In this document: positions 1 through 8,648 of the stretch, one piece after another | Layout of the letters: each line of letters opens with the position of its first letter | Numbering within the stretch: the first letter of the stretch is position 1 | From: Mixta sp031457955 | GTDB taxonomy: Bacteria > Pseudomonadota > Gammaproteobacteria > Enterobacterales > Enterobacteriaceae | Assembly: GCF_031457955.1 (NCBI RefSeq) | Contig: NZ_JAVDXN010000010.1 | Span: 48,200-112,199 of the forward strand | Direction: 5' to 3' | Length of the DNA stretch: 64,000 nt | The notes under the pieces: generated by a model | The model's database searches: none | What the model was told of the DNA's origin: nothing | The model's input: only the letters and a program-made list of their open reading frames with translations | Program-made: the position numbers and the translations under genes

Positions 1-265
1 AATTTTTCAGGCAGCCCAGCTGCACCGCCAGATGAAACTCACCGGCGTTTACCGTGACGCCAGGCATTTCATACTTCACGCCTTTTAGCGTCAGATTACG
101 CCAGCCGCCGTCCACCTGCTGGATAGATAGCCCCGGCACCCAGCGCGCAGCGCCGTTCAACAACAGATGCAGGCCGGGCGTGGTGCCAACCAGCAGCAAC
201 AGGCCGCCCAACAGCACCGCTAAAAAGATCAAAATGCCAATCAGGACCTTTTTCCATAGCTTCAT
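1..265 (-). CDS. tamB: TamB, translocation and assembly module inner-membrane protein (N-terminal part only)
   Basis: Partial gene: the window holds only the first 88 or so codons, and the rest lies beyond the left edge. The reading frame opens with ATG at 265, overlapping the tamA stop in an ATGA, so the two genes are translationally coupled. The N-terminus (MKLWKKVLIGILIF) is followed by one hydrophobic segment at about residues 6-27, the signal anchor expected for TamB, then the start of the periplasmic part. TamB spans the periplasm as a lipid-transfer/AsmA-like bridge and works with TamA in outer-membrane protein insertion and lipid transport. Identification rests on the N-terminus plus its position directly after tamA. 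Confidence 0.88.
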   Translation of the reverse strand, partial: MKLWKKVLIGILIFLAVLLGGLLLLVGTTPGLHLLLNGAARWVPGLSIQQVDGGWRNLTLKGVKYEMPGVTVNAGEFHLAVQLGCLKN

Positions 266-2001
266 AATTCAGGCCCCAGTCCGATGTAAAACTGCAATCC
301 GTGTTCCTCTTTATCGCCAATCGGCCGCGCCAGATCGAACTTAATGGGTCCGACCGGTGAAGCCCAACGTACGCCGATACCGGCGCCGGTTTTAAAGTTG
401 CTTTGCTTGATATCATTCACCGCTTCGCCGGAATCCACGAATACCGCGCCCCACCACTTGCCGGTCACGTTGTATTGATACTCCAGCGAGCCGGTCGCCA
501 GTTTCGACGCACCGGTGAGTTTGTCGTCATCATCGCGCGGCGAGATGCCTTTATATTTGTAACCGCGAATGCTGCGATCGCCACCGGCGAAAAAGCGCAG
601 ATCCGGCGGGACTTTTTCAAAGTCGTTGGTTTCAATCCAGCCGAGGTTGCCGCGCACCACAAAGCGATGCCGATCCGCCAGCGTGCGGATCCAGACGTTT
701 TGCGCCTGTAACACCAGGAAATCGACATCCGAACCCCAGGTGGTATCAGAAATATCTACCGAATAGCGTTGCGAGTCGCCCCAGGTGGGCATTAACCCGC
801 CGCGCGAGCGGGTACGGTTAACGCTGACGCCAGGATAGATCAGCATAGTGGTATTGGTTACGTTCGCCTGGGTAAAGTGATCCAGGCTCCAGCGCAGGTT
901 AATGGCTTTCTGCCAGCCGGAGCTGTTATCCCAGTAGCGCGACAGCGCCAGCGTGGTGGAATCCGCTTTGGTATCGTTCAGATCGGTACGTTTCAGGCCG
1001 CCCTGAATCAAATAATATTGTTCCAGCGGATTTTTCAGCAGCGGCACCTTATAGCTAAAATCAAGCTGCTGCTCCGGGGCGGAGATGTTGGCGCTGGTAG
1101 CCAGACTGTGCCCGCGCGAGTTCACCCACGGCTTACGCCAGGTGGTTTTCAGACGCGGCCCGACATCGGTTGAGTAGCCGATCCCGGTTTCGATAGTATT
1201 TTCAGTGCGCGGCGAAACCACGCCGCTCAGCGGCAGAATTTTATCCGGCGTGGTTTTATCAAATTCCGGCGCGACCACCACTGAATTAAACCAGCCGGTC
1301 GCTGATAAGCGTCGGTTTAGCTCGGCCAGGTCGCGCGAGCTGTAATAATCGCCCTCGTGGAACGGCACCAGGTTTTGCAGATATTCATCGCGAATCTGCG
1401 AGCCTTCAAAGGTGACGTCGCCAAAGCGATAGCGTTTACCGCTGTCATAATCGAGATCCCAGAACGCTTCACGTCGCTTAACGGAGACGCCCAACTGACT
1501 TTTCTTAAAGTCGCCGTCAAAATAGCCGTTGCGCAGCGCCAGGTTGGTAAAGCCCTTTTTAAAGCTTTCATATTTACCATGGTTAAGAATGGTGCCGTTT
1601 TCAGGCCGCCCCTCTTTTACCCACTGCTGATACTCTGCGTCATTACGCGCATCGCCGCGCAGAATAATCGTGCTGCCAGCAATTTTTACCGGCTCGCCTG
1701 CTGAAACGCGCGCAATCAGTACCGGCCTGCCGCCGTTTGCCGGTGCGGGACGGCTTTCAAAATCGATATCGGGTTCGTAATAACCCAGCGCGTGCAGCCC
1801 CTCTTCGATAGCGGTTTTAACGCGCGCGCGGAAACGACCGTCGGCGGTGACTTCGTCGGTATCGATCGTAGAGAGCCGCGCCCTGACGTTTTTTTGTAGA
1901 TCCCCGGTTAACCCTTCAAGCTGTAAGCGAAGGCTTGCGGCCTGCGCGCCAGGCGCGGCCACCAGCAAACAAGCAATACAATAGAGATGAAATCGTGGCA
2001 C
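262..2001 (-). CDS. tamA: TamA, outer-membrane Omp85-family subunit of the translocation and assembly module
   Basis: The product is a 579-residue Omp85 protein (E. coli TamA is 577). It has a signal peptide ending near AQA, three N-terminal POTRA domains and a C-terminal 16-strand barrel. The barrel carries the Omp85 lid-loop motif GGDRSIRGYKYK and ends in a beta-signal-like GLQFYIGLGPEL. An in-frame upstream ATG exists at 2112, but the family start is the GTG at 2001: GGAG lies a few bases upstream and the following residues (VPRFHLYCIACLL) form the signal peptide. TamA and TamB together help assemble a subset of outer-membrane proteins such as autotransporters. The gene ends inside the tamB start codon. 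In E. coli msrA lies upstream; here the next gene is paeA. Confidence 0.95.
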   Translation of the reverse strand: MPRFHLYCIACLLVAAPGAQAASLRLQLEGLTGDLQKNVRARLSTIDTDEVTADGRFRARVKTAIEEGLHALGYYEPDIDFESRPAPANGGRPVLIARVSAGEPVKIAGSTIILRGDARNDAEYQQWVKEGRPENGTILNHGKYESFKKGFTNLALRNGYFDGDFKKSQLGVSVKRREAFWDLDYDSGKRYRFGDVTFEGSQIRDEYLQNLVPFHEGDYYSSRDLAELNRRLSATGWFNSVVVAPEFDKTTPDKILPLSGVVSPRTENTIETGIGYSTDVGPRLKTTWRKPWVNSRGHSLATSANISAPEQQLDFSYKVPLLKNPLEQYYLIQGGLKRTDLNDTKADSTTLALSRYWDNSSGWQKAINLRWSLDHFTQANVTNTTMLIYPGVSVNRTRSRGGLMPTWGDSQRYSVDISDTTWGSDVDFLVLQAQNVWIRTLADRHRFVVRGNLGWIETNDFEKVPPDLRFFAGGDRSIRGYKYKGISPRDDDDKLTGASKLATGSLEYQYNVTGKWWGAVFVDSGEAVNDIKQSNFKTGAGIGVRWASPVGPIKFDLARPIGDKEEHGLQFYIGLGPEL

Positions 2002-2506
2002 GCTTACTCCTGTTAATGTTGCCGAATCCCCCCTTTTCCCGGGGATAAATAACATCGCGAACCAACAGGCGCTAATGGCGACGTCGAGTTTGGTTAACAG
2101 CATAGCTTTCATCCTGCCGTTGCGGCTATGCGTTCGACAGATAAAAAAGTGAAGTTAAAGCAAATTTGGCCGTTATTGTCGATAAAGCCGCGCTGCGTTA
2201 CAACCAACAATGCTGATTCCGTGCGCGATGACGGTGCATATTACTGTTTTTCCGCGCGGTAAATGTCCGTCTATTTATTAAACAAGCGGGCGCAGTAACA
2301 GCGCTGGCGGGCTGAGCAGAGCTACTGCTATAATCTCAGCGGTCGCTTCTGCGGCTATTATCATCCCTTTCTGCCCCGACCTGCGTGTCGAACCGGCGCA
2401 GACATTTTTGGCACGGATAGCTCAGCATAACGGAAAGTCGCAGTGATGCCGCATCGCGCGTTGCCCAGGCCAAAAATGACAAGTATCAAAAACCAACGGA
2501 ATCTTT
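2002..2506. other. Intergenic region between tamA and paeA; no gene seen
   Basis: These 505 bases separate the divergent tamA and paeA genes. I see no open frame resembling MsrA, which occupies this interval in E. coli. The plus strand has a perfect TATAAT at 2329-2334 that could be the -10 of a paeA promoter; its -35 is poor, so this is tentative. That would leave a paeA leader of about 165 nt. No further recognisable structure was found. Confidence 0.5.
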
Positions 2507-3829
2507 ATGTTAGATAGCTTGCTTGTCATACTCGTGTTGATTGCAATCAGCGCCTTCTTTTCTTTGTCAGAAATCTCGCTGGCCGCCGCGCGTAAAATTA
2601 AACTCAAACTGCTGGCCGATGATGGCAATATCAACGCGCAGCGCGTGTTGAAAATGCAGGAAACGCCAGGGATGTTTTTTACCGTGGTGCAAATTGGCCT
2701 GAACGCCGTCGCCATTCTTGGCGGTATCGTCGGCGACTCTGCTTTCTCTCCCTCATTTAAAACGCTGTTCGATGGCCTGGTTTCGCCTGAGCTGGCGGAG
2801 CAGCTGAGCTTTATCTGTTCTTTCACCCTGGTGACCAGCCTGTTTATTCTGTTTGCCGACCTGACGCCAAAACGTATCGGGATGATCTCGCCGGAAGCGA
2901 TCGCGCTACGCATTATTAATCCGATGCGCTTCTGCCTGCTGCTGTTCCGCCCGATGGTCTGGTTCTTTAACGGCATGGCAAATATGATTTTCCGCCTGTT
3001 TAAAATCCCGATGGTGCGTAAAGACGATATCACCTCTGATGATATTTATGCGGTGGTGGAGGCGGGTGCGCTGGCGGGCGTGCTGCGCAAGCAGGAGCAT
3101 GAACTGATTGAGAATGTGTTCGAGCTGGAATCACGTACGGTGCCCTCTTCGATGACCTCGCGTGAAAACATTATCTGGTTCGATCTGCATGAAGAAGAGA
3201 GCAGCCTGAAAGAGAAGATTGCGCTGCATCCGCACTCAAAGTTTTTGGTCTGTAATGGCGATATTGACCATATCGTCGGCTACGTCGATTCAAAAGAGCT
3301 GCTGCTGCGCGTGCTGGGTAATCAGAGCATGGCGCTGAACAGCGGTTTGCAGATTCGCTCGGCGCTGATTGTGCCGGATACCCTGACGCTTTCCGAGGCG
3401 CTGGAAAGCTTCAAAACCGCCGGGGAAGATTTCGCGGTGATCATGAACGAATATGCGCTGGTGGTCGGTATTATTACGCTGAACGACGTGATGACCACGC
3501 TGATGGGCGACCTGGTCGGCCAGGGGCTGGAAGAGCAGATCGTTGCGCGTGATGAAAACTCATGGCTGGTAGAGGGCGGCACGCCTATTGATGACGTGAT
3601 GCGCGTGTTGGATATTAATGAGTTCCCGCAGTCCGGCAATTATGAAACCATCGGCGGTTTTATGATGTATATGCTGCGCAAAATTCCAAAACGTACCGAT
3701 TTTGTTAAGTTCGCGGGCTATAAGTTCGAAGTGGTCGATATTGACAGTTATCGCATCGATCAGCTGTTGGTTACGCGTATTGATGAGCGCCCGGCAAGCC
3801 TGACGATAAGTAAAGAAGTGGAAGAGTAA
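2507..3829 (+). CDS. paeA: PaeA (YtfL), CNNM/CorC-family inner-membrane polyamine exporter
   Basis: The product has 440 residues (E. coli YtfL about 447). The first 145 or so residues form a CNNM/DUF21 transmembrane domain with several hydrophobic segments. A CBS-domain pair follows at about 205-335, then a C-terminal CorC/HlyC domain at about 345-425. The Salmonella and E. coli homologue exports putrescine and cadaverine, especially under stationary-phase or pH stress; the older label is hemolysin-like or magnesium/cobalt efflux protein. The function is taken from the family. The gene is transcribed alone, with a symmetrical terminator just downstream shared with the convergent ytfK. Confidence 0.9.
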   Translation: MLDSLLVILVLIAISAFFSLSEISLAAARKIKLKLLADDGNINAQRVLKMQETPGMFFTVVQIGLNAVAILGGIVGDSAFSPSFKTLFDGLVSPELAEQLSFICSFTLVTSLFILFADLTPKRIGMISPEAIALRIINPMRFCLLLFRPMVWFFNGMANMIFRLFKIPMVRKDDITSDDIYAVVEAGALAGVLRKQEHELIENVFELESRTVPSSMTSRENIIWFDLHEEESSLKEKIALHPHSKFLVCNGDIDHIVGYVDSKELLLRVLGNQSMALNSGLQIRSALIVPDTLTLSEALESFKTAGEDFAVIMNEYALVVGIITLNDVMTTLMGDLVGQGLEEQIVARDENSWLVEGGTPIDDVMRVLDINEFPQSGNYETIGGFMMYMLRKIPKRTDFVKFAGYKFEVVDIDSYRIDQLLVTRIDERPASLTISKEVEE

Positions 3830-3886
3830 GAAAGGCTGCATATCGGGTCTGGCGGTTTAGCTGATTGCCGCCGCCAGACAGCACAA

Positions 3887-3909
3887 GGGCGCGTTAATCG
3901 CGCCCTTTT
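3887..3909. terminator. Bidirectional terminator between paeA and ytfK
   Basis: The 7-bp GC-rich stem GGGCGCG / CGCGCCC has a 5-nt loop (TTAAT) and is followed on the plus strand by TTTT. It lies between the convergent ends of paeA (3829) and ytfK (3913) and can serve paeA directly; the minus-strand tail is weaker. Confidence 0.75.
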
Positions 3910-3912
3910 CGT

Positions 3913-4119
3913 TTACTGATATTCGGCCTGCAGTCGAAGCACCTGGCGGTTCACTTCCGACATCACGCTAAAATGCTGTTTATCCTTAACGCGCGGCACG
4001 AGGATTTTGCCTTTATCGAACTCGAACGCGCCGACATCCTTGATATAAATCCTTCCTTTAAACAGTGTTTTAACGTATTTCGCGATCTGGAAAGGATTGT
4101 AACGCTGAAAAATTTTCAT
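3913..4119 (-). CDS. ytfK: YtfK, small SpoT-activating stringent-response modulator
   Basis: The product is a 68-residue soluble protein, the same length as E. coli YtfK and nearly identical in its core (KIFQRYNPFQIAKYVKTLF and KDVGAFEFDKGKIL). In E. coli YtfK promotes SpoT-dependent (p)ppGpp accumulation during phosphate or fatty-acid starvation and is induced by PhoB. The start at 4119 has a weak AGGAG-like site just upstream. Upstream, on the gene's strand, there is a Pho-box-like pair of CTGTAA repeats (minus strand, about 4254-4274). Their spacing is one base shorter than the consensus, so PhoB control is only suggested. Confidence 0.92.
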   Translation of the reverse strand: MKIFQRYNPFQIAKYVKTLFKGRIYIKDVGAFEFDKGKILVPRVKDKQHFSVMSEVNRQVLRLQAEYQ

Positions 4120-4439
4120 CTTGCTTTAAACTCCTAAAAATTAATACGCTTCGCCGTTGCCAAAATCGGTACGAGCTCATGAAGCGCAAAGTGCCGATAG
4201 AACTATAGAACATCGTCCGTTTCCTGTGTTCCTAAAATTAATCTTTTTTACTGATTTTACAGATCATTACAGGACACTCTGTTAATACCCTCATATAAGA
4301 CAGTATAAACCTACTGCCAAAACGAATTTGTGCAGTCTACCGCAAAGCTGGCAGGTCAATGAGACAGCAGCATAATGGCTGCTTATTATTGCAAAAACAT
4401 GACCGGGTGGTCTGATCAGCTGCTGATGTGGAGAAAATA
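4120..4439. promoter_or_regulatory. Divergent control region between ytfK and ytfJ
   Basis: This 320-base AT-rich stretch carries no gene. On the minus strand about 4254-4274 reads CTGTAATGATCTGTAAAA, two CTGTAA half-sites 10 bp apart that resemble a Pho box (consensus period 11). On the plus strand a perfect 6-bp hairpin, AGCAGC-ATAATG-GCTGCT at 4366-4383, is followed by TATTATT. It could be a weak terminator or a leader structure for ytfJ. Both are low-confidence readings. Confidence 0.3.
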
Positions 4440-4994
4440 ATGAAACCTGCCTCGCTCGCCCTTGTATTCAGCCTGCTGCTGCCTTTTACCAGCAGCGCCC
4501 ACGACTTCGTCAACGGCCAGCGCGTTGCGCCGGTAGGCATCAGTGATAAAGGAGAACTTAACTATCAACAGGATAAGTTTAGCTATCGGGCGTGGAATAG
4601 CGCGCAGCTGCCTGGTAAAGTGCGCGTGCTGCAACATATTGCCGGGCGTTCATCGGCAAAAGAGAAAAACGCCGCGCTGGTGGAGGCGATAAAGCAGGCG
4701 CATCTGCCGCAGGAACGCTATCAAACCACCACCATCGTCAATACGGATGACGCCATTCCCGGTACCGGCATGTTTGTACGCAGCAGCATTGAAAGTAATA
4801 AGAAACAGTATCCCTGGTCGCAGTTTATTGTTGACAGTAACGGCGCGGCGAAAAGCGCCTGGCAGCTGGAAGATGGCGGCTCCGCCGTGGTGGTATTGGA
4901 TAAAACGGGTCGGGTACGCTTTGCCAAAGATGGCGCGCTGACGGCGCAAGAGACGCAGCAGGTTATCGCCCTGCTGCATCAGTTGCTTAAATAA
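4440..4994 (+). CDS. ytfJ: YtfJ family periplasmic protein (thioredoxin-like fold)
   Basis: The product has 184 residues with a cleavable signal peptide (SLLLPFTSSA, cleavage before HDF). The conserved YtfJ body follows, including GKVRVLQHIAGRSSAKEKN and YPWSQFIVDSNG. The ATG at 4440 is preferred over an in-frame GTG at 4428 because GGAG lies 6-9 bases upstream of it and E. coli YtfJ begins at the matching place. The exact function is unknown. The fold prediction for the family is thioredoxin-like, but I see no CXXC motif, so a disulfide enzyme role is not supported. It converges with cysQ, with only 7 bp between their stop codons. Confidence 0.9.
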   Translation: MKPASLALVFSLLLPFTSSAHDFVNGQRVAPVGISDKGELNYQQDKFSYRAWNSAQLPGKVRVLQHIAGRSSAKEKNAALVEAIKQAHLPQERYQTTTIVNTDDAIPGTGMFVRSSIESNKKQYPWSQFIVDSNGAAKSAWQLEDGGSAVVVLDKTGRVRFAKDGALTAQETQQVIALLHQLLK

Positions 4995-5001
4995 AGCCGA
5001 T

Positions 5002-5745
5002 TTAAAAAATAGAAACGCGGAAGCCTGGATTTAAGAAAGATTCGCGCGCCGTATAATCCAGCGGGCGTCCTTTCCAGTCATGAACGTGGGCACCTGCGGC
5101 TAAAGCGACCGCATGACCGGCGGCAGTATCCCAGCTGTTGGTCGGCCCGAAGCGCGGATAGAGCTGCGCCTTGCCTTCCGCCACCAGGCAAAATTTAAGC
5201 GAAGAGCCAATCGCCACCGTTTGATGCTCGCCCAGCTGATGCAGATATTCCGTTAGCTCATCGCCATCCTGATGAGAGCGGCTGACAACCACCAGCGGCG
5301 GGCGCGCATCGCGAATTTTAATCTGCGTTTTCTGCCCGCCCTCTTCTTTCCACGCTTTACCTTCCGCAGCGGAATACATCACTCCCAGCACCGGCGCATA
5401 GACTACGCCAAGCACCGGTTTGCCCTGATCGATCAGCGCGATGTTCACGGTGAACTCGCCGTTACGCTTAATAAACTCTTTGGTGCCGTCCAGCGGATCG
5501 ACCAGCCAGTAGCGCGACCAGTGCTGACGCACCTCAAAGGCGGGCGGATCTTCTTCCGACACCACCGGCACGTCAGGCGTAAGCTGCTGCAACCCGCGCA
5601 TAATGATGCCGTGCGCGGCAATATCAGCAGTGGTTACAGGGGAATCGTCAGTTTTGTGAGAAACGTCGAGCGGCGCCTCGCCATCGTAAACGTTCATAAT
5701 GGCGTCGCCCGCTTCGCGCGCCAGCTGGCAGATTTGCTCTAACAT
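5002..5745 (-). CDS. cysQ: CysQ, 3'(2'),5'-bisphosphate nucleotidase
   Basis: The product has 247 residues of the inositol-monophosphatase superfamily. The metal-binding motif VDPLDGTKEF is near residue 83 and the second signature, SWDTAAGHAV, is near residue 205; VVSEEDPP supplies the upstream acidic residues. CysQ removes the 3'-phosphate from PAP (and PAPS), relieving the toxic by-product of sulfate assimilation. It is lithium-sensitive in E. coli and membrane-associated. It diverges from cpdB, as in E. coli. Confidence 0.95.
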   Translation of the reverse strand: MLEQICQLAREAGDAIMNVYDGEAPLDVSHKTDDSPVTTADIAAHGIIMRGLQQLTPDVPVVSEEDPPAFEVRQHWSRYWLVDPLDGTKEFIKRNGEFTVNIALIDQGKPVLGVVYAPVLGVMYSAAEGKAWKEEGGQKTQIKIRDARPPLVVVSRSHQDGDELTEYLHQLGEHQTVAIGSSLKFCLVAEGKAQLYPRFGPTNSWDTAAGHAVALAAGAHVHDWKGRPLDYTARESFLNPGFRVSIF

Positions 5746-6073
5746 TTTTCACCTCTTTGTCGATGACCGAAGTAAGCCAGACTACAACGCCGTGACTTAC
5801 GATGATTGATCATGCTGTTTAATCATAGCAGCTGGCGCTCAGATGCCACGGTAAGCGGCTGCCAGCCGTTCGCGTTTGCGGATTGTTTAGTTATCAATAG
5901 CATAATTCACGCCTTACTGTCATTACCTGCCCCAGCACGCGCATTTTCTCTTCTGGCCGCCTGTTTTGGATAAAGCATTATTTATCGGTTATGGCTCACA
6001 AATTCGTGCGATGAAATGTAACGTTTGCCGGTTAATTTGAGAAGTTTGTAGCGCTTACTTTTCAGGAGGAAAA
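5746..6073. promoter_or_regulatory. Divergent promoter region between cysQ and cpdB
   Basis: These 328 bases between two divergent genes hold no open frame worth calling. The cpdB side ends with a strong ribosome-binding site, AGGAGG, about 5 nt before its ATG. I did not recognise a confident operator. Confidence 0.4.
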
Positions 6074-8014
6074 ATGATTAAGGGTACTGCGCTTTTGGTG
6101 ATGGCAACGGCTTCGCTTCCGATCTGCGCTGCGACGGTGGATTTTCGCATTATGGAAACCACCGATCTGCACAGCAATATGATGGATTTCGATTACTACA
6201 AAGATAAACCCAGCGATAAATTCGGCCTGGTACGTACCGCGACGCTGATTGCGGCGGCACGCGCGGAGGTCAAAAACAGCGTGCTGGTCGATAACGGCGA
6301 CGTCATCCAGGGTAGCCCGCTGGGCGATTATATGGCCGCGAAGGGGCTGAAACAGGGTGAGACGCATCCGGTTTACCAGGCGATGAATACGCTGGATTAC
6401 CGCGTCGGCAATTTGGGCAACCATGAATTTAACTACGGGCTGGATTATCTGCAGAAGGCGCTGGCAGGCGCGCATTTTCCCTATATCAACGCCAACATTA
6501 TCGATGCGGCCACCGGCAAACCGCGCTTTACGCCCTGGCTGATCAAGCCGGAAAAGGTCACCGGACGCGACGGGAAAACCTACACGCTTAATGTCGGCTA
6601 TATCGGCTTTGTGCCTCCGCAGATTATGGTCTGGGATCGGGTGAATCTACAGGGAAAAGTCACGGTTGATGATATAACCGAAACCGCCCGGCGCTGGGTG
6701 CCGGTGATGCGTCAGCAAGGCGCAGATGTGGTGATTGCCGTGGCGCACTCTGGTTTATCGAGCGAGCCTTATCATGCGCTGGCTGAAAACTCGGTGTGGT
6801 ATCTCAGCAAGGTGCCGGGCATTGACGCAATTATGTTTGGTCATGCGCATGCCGTCTTCCCAGGCGCTGAGTTTGCCGCCATTCCTGGCGCAGATATCAA
6901 ACAAGGTACGCTCAACGGCGTGCCTGCGGTGATGCCGGGCATGTGGGGCGATCACCTGGGCGTGGTGGATCTCACGCTTAATAACGATCAGGGTAAGTGG
7001 AAAGTTACGCAGGCGCGCGCCGAAGCGCGCCCCATCTATGATAAGACGGCGCAAAAGTCGCTGGCGCAGGAGGAAAGCTCGCTGGTTAAGGTGCTGGCCG
7101 ACGCGCATCGCGCCACGCGGGATTTTGTCGCGCAGCCCATCGGTAAATCGGCAGACGTGATGTACAGCTATCTGTCGCTGGTGCAGGACGATCCCACCGT
7201 GCAAATCGTCAATAATGCGCAGCGCGCTTACGTTGAGCATTTCATTCAGGGCGATCCCGATTTAGCGACTATTCCGGTGCTGTCTGCCGCCGCGCCTTTT
7301 AAAGCGGGCGGACGTAAAAACGATCCGGCCAGCTATGTGGAAGTGGAAAAGGGCCAGCTCACGTTTCGTAACGCCGCCGACCTTTACCTTTATCCCAATA
7401 CGCTGGTGGCGATGAAAGTAAACGGCGAACAGGTAAAACAGTGGCTGGAATGCTCTGCCGGTCAGTTTAATCAGATTGATCCGCAACAGCGACAGCCGCA
7501 GCCGCTGATTAACTGGAACTACCGCACCTATAATTTTGACGTGATTGATGGCGTCAATTATCAGATCGATGTGACGCAGCCTGCGCGCTATGACGAAGAG
7601 TGTCAGCTTATTCATCCACAGGCCTCGCGCATTAAAAACCTCACCTGGCAGGGGAAACCGATTAAACCCGACGCGACCTTCCTGGTGGCGACCAATAACT
7701 ATCGCGCCTGGGGCGGTAAGTTTGCCGGTACTGGAGAAAAATATGTCGCTTTCTCCTCACCGGATGAGAATCGCTCGATCGTTTCGGCCTGGATTAGCGC
7801 GCAAACCAAGGCCGAAGGTGAGGTGCATCCGCAGGCGGATAATAACTGGCGGCTGGCGCCCATTGAAAGCGCGGTTCCGCTGGATATTCGCTTTGAAACG
7901 TCTCCCTCGTCAAAAGCGGCAGATTTTATTGCCCATTATGGCCGTTATCCGCTGAGCTATATCAGTCAGGATGAAAATGGTTTTGCCATTTATCGCATCA
8001 ATCTGCAAAAATAG
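6074..8014 (+). CDS. cpdB: CpdB, periplasmic 2',3'-cyclic-nucleotide 2'-phosphodiesterase / 3'-nucleotidase
   Basis: The product has 646 residues and belongs to the metallophosphatase 5'-nucleotidase family. A signal peptide (cleavage after ICA) precedes the metal-binding motifs METTDLHSN, NLGNHEFNYG and GHAH at about residues 22-260. The C-terminal nucleotide-recognition domain fills about 370-600. It hydrolyses 2',3'-cyclic nucleotides and 3'-nucleotides in the periplasm for nucleoside and phosphate salvage. The strong AGGAGG site fixes the start. A rho-independent terminator follows immediately. Confidence 0.95.
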   Translation: MIKGTALLVMATASLPICAATVDFRIMETTDLHSNMMDFDYYKDKPSDKFGLVRTATLIAAARAEVKNSVLVDNGDVIQGSPLGDYMAAKGLKQGETHPVYQAMNTLDYRVGNLGNHEFNYGLDYLQKALAGAHFPYINANIIDAATGKPRFTPWLIKPEKVTGRDGKTYTLNVGYIGFVPPQIMVWDRVNLQGKVTVDDITETARRWVPVMRQQGADVVIAVAHSGLSSEPYHALAENSVWYLSKVPGIDAIMFGHAHAVFPGAEFAAIPGADIKQGTLNGVPAVMPGMWGDHLGVVDLTLNNDQGKWKVTQARAEARPIYDKTAQKSLAQEESSLVKVLADAHRATRDFVAQPIGKSADVMYSYLSLVQDDPTVQIVNNAQRAYVEHFIQGDPDLATIPVLSAAAPFKAGGRKNDPASYVEVEKGQLTFRNAADLYLYPNTLVAMKVNGEQVKQWLECSAGQFNQIDPQQRQPQPLINWNYRTYNFDVIDGVNYQIDVTQPARYDEECQLIHPQASRIKNLTWQGKPIKPDATFLVATNNYRAWGGKFAGTGEKYVAFSSPDENRSIVSAWISAQTKAEGEVHPQADNNWRLAPIESAVPLDIRFETSPSSKAADFIAHYGRYPLSYISQDENGFAIYRINLQK

Positions 8015-8015
8015 T

Positions 8016-8042
8016 AAAAAAGCCAGCGTGCGCTGGCTTTTC
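8016..8042 (+). terminator. Rho-independent terminator of cpdB
   Basis: The perfect stem AGCCAGCG / CGCTGGCT with a 2-nt loop (8021-8038) is flanked by A-runs upstream and TTTT downstream, right after the cpdB stop codon. The A/T symmetry makes it potentially bidirectional, so it could also stop transcripts of the GG-leader peptide gene coming from the right. Confidence 0.85.
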
Positions 8043-8156
8043 ATTATTATTTTCAGCCGAACGGTGCAAATAATTTAATGGCTACCTTATCAAATAAAAA
8101 ATACGCTATCTGGTTAACGCACTGGCGGCGCAATTACCAGGCGAGTCCTGGCAGCA

Positions 8157-8447
8157 TTATTTATTGCCGAACAGCTGTTTAATGGCGCTGATCCCATTGT
8201 CAACAATGCTGACGACGCCGTTGCCGATATCGGTAATCGCCCCGCCAATATTCAGGCCGAGAAGCTTGCCGATGCCCATTCCCAACAGTGTGCCTGCTTC
8301 TGTTGCATTCGTTACCAGGCCGCCCAGCGCGGTACCTTTATCGACAACGCTACCGATAGCGGCACCAATTTCCGCACCGATATTATCAAACAAGCCAAAA
8401 AAACCACCAGAAATTTGTTCCATTTCCTTATCATTTAGCTGACGCAT
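8157..8447 (-). CDS. Double-glycine-leader bacteriocin-like peptide precursor (class II microcin-like), orphan
   Basis: The product is a 96-residue precursor with a textbook double-glycine leader, MRQLNDKEMEQISGG, the same style as the colicin V and microcin H47 leaders. Cleavage after GG would release an 81-residue cysteine-free peptide beginning FFGLFDNIG. It is very rich in Gly, Ala, Ile, Leu and Val, with repeated GxxxG spacing, as expected for a membrane-active microcin. AAGGA lies 6 nt before the ATG, and a plausible promoter lies upstream. No immunity gene, C39-peptidase ABC exporter or HlyD/TolC partner is visible in the window, so export would need genes elsewhere. The gene sits in AT-rich DNA between cpdB and fklB. 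Function is inferred from the leader and composition; a non-antibacterial secreted peptide is possible. Confidence 0.8.
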   Translation of the reverse strand: MRQLNDKEMEQISGGFFGLFDNIGAEIGAAIGSVVDKGTALGGLVTNATEAGTLLGMGIGKLLGLNIGGAITDIGNGVVSIVDNGISAIKQLFGNK

Positions 8448-8503
8448 AATAGTCCTTTTTTATGGGGGGTTGATTTAATGAGCCATACTATTAAAGCAAT
8501 CAG

Positions 8504-8533
8504 AGTATAGTGAAAATCAATTTAATAACGCAA
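8504..8533 (-). promoter_or_regulatory. Candidate sigma-70 promoter of the GG-leader peptide gene
   Basis: On the minus strand TATACT (8504-8509) is preceded 18 bp upstream by TTGCGT (8528-8533). It lies about 57 bases before the peptide start codon in AT-rich DNA. The -10 is good and the -35 moderate. Confidence 0.45.
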
Positions 8534-8616
8534 CAGGCGGGCAATCAGAATAACGACACATATCAATAAGAAAAAATGAAAAAGAAAATTATTTATAACG
8601 AAAACTGTCGCCTGAT

Positions 8617-8648
8617 AAAAAAGGGCAAGGCATTAATTCGCCCTGCCC
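8617..8648 (-). terminator. Rho-independent terminator of fklB
   Basis: On the minus strand GGGCAGGGC and GCCTTGCCC form a 9-bp stem with one mismatch around an 8-nt loop, followed by TTTTTT. It lies 23-54 bases after the fklB stop codon, isolating fklB from the peptide gene. Confidence 0.8.

Noticed and set aside
8078..8182. 34-codon plus-strand frame after cpdB as an immunity peptide for the GG-peptide
   Set aside because: No ribosome-binding site, overlaps the peptide gene on the opposite strand and has no hydrophobic membrane segment.
8164..8442. 92-codon plus-strand frame opposite the GG-leader peptide
   Set aside because: Antisense shadow; the minus strand has the leader motif, the ribosome-binding site and the promoter-like sequence.
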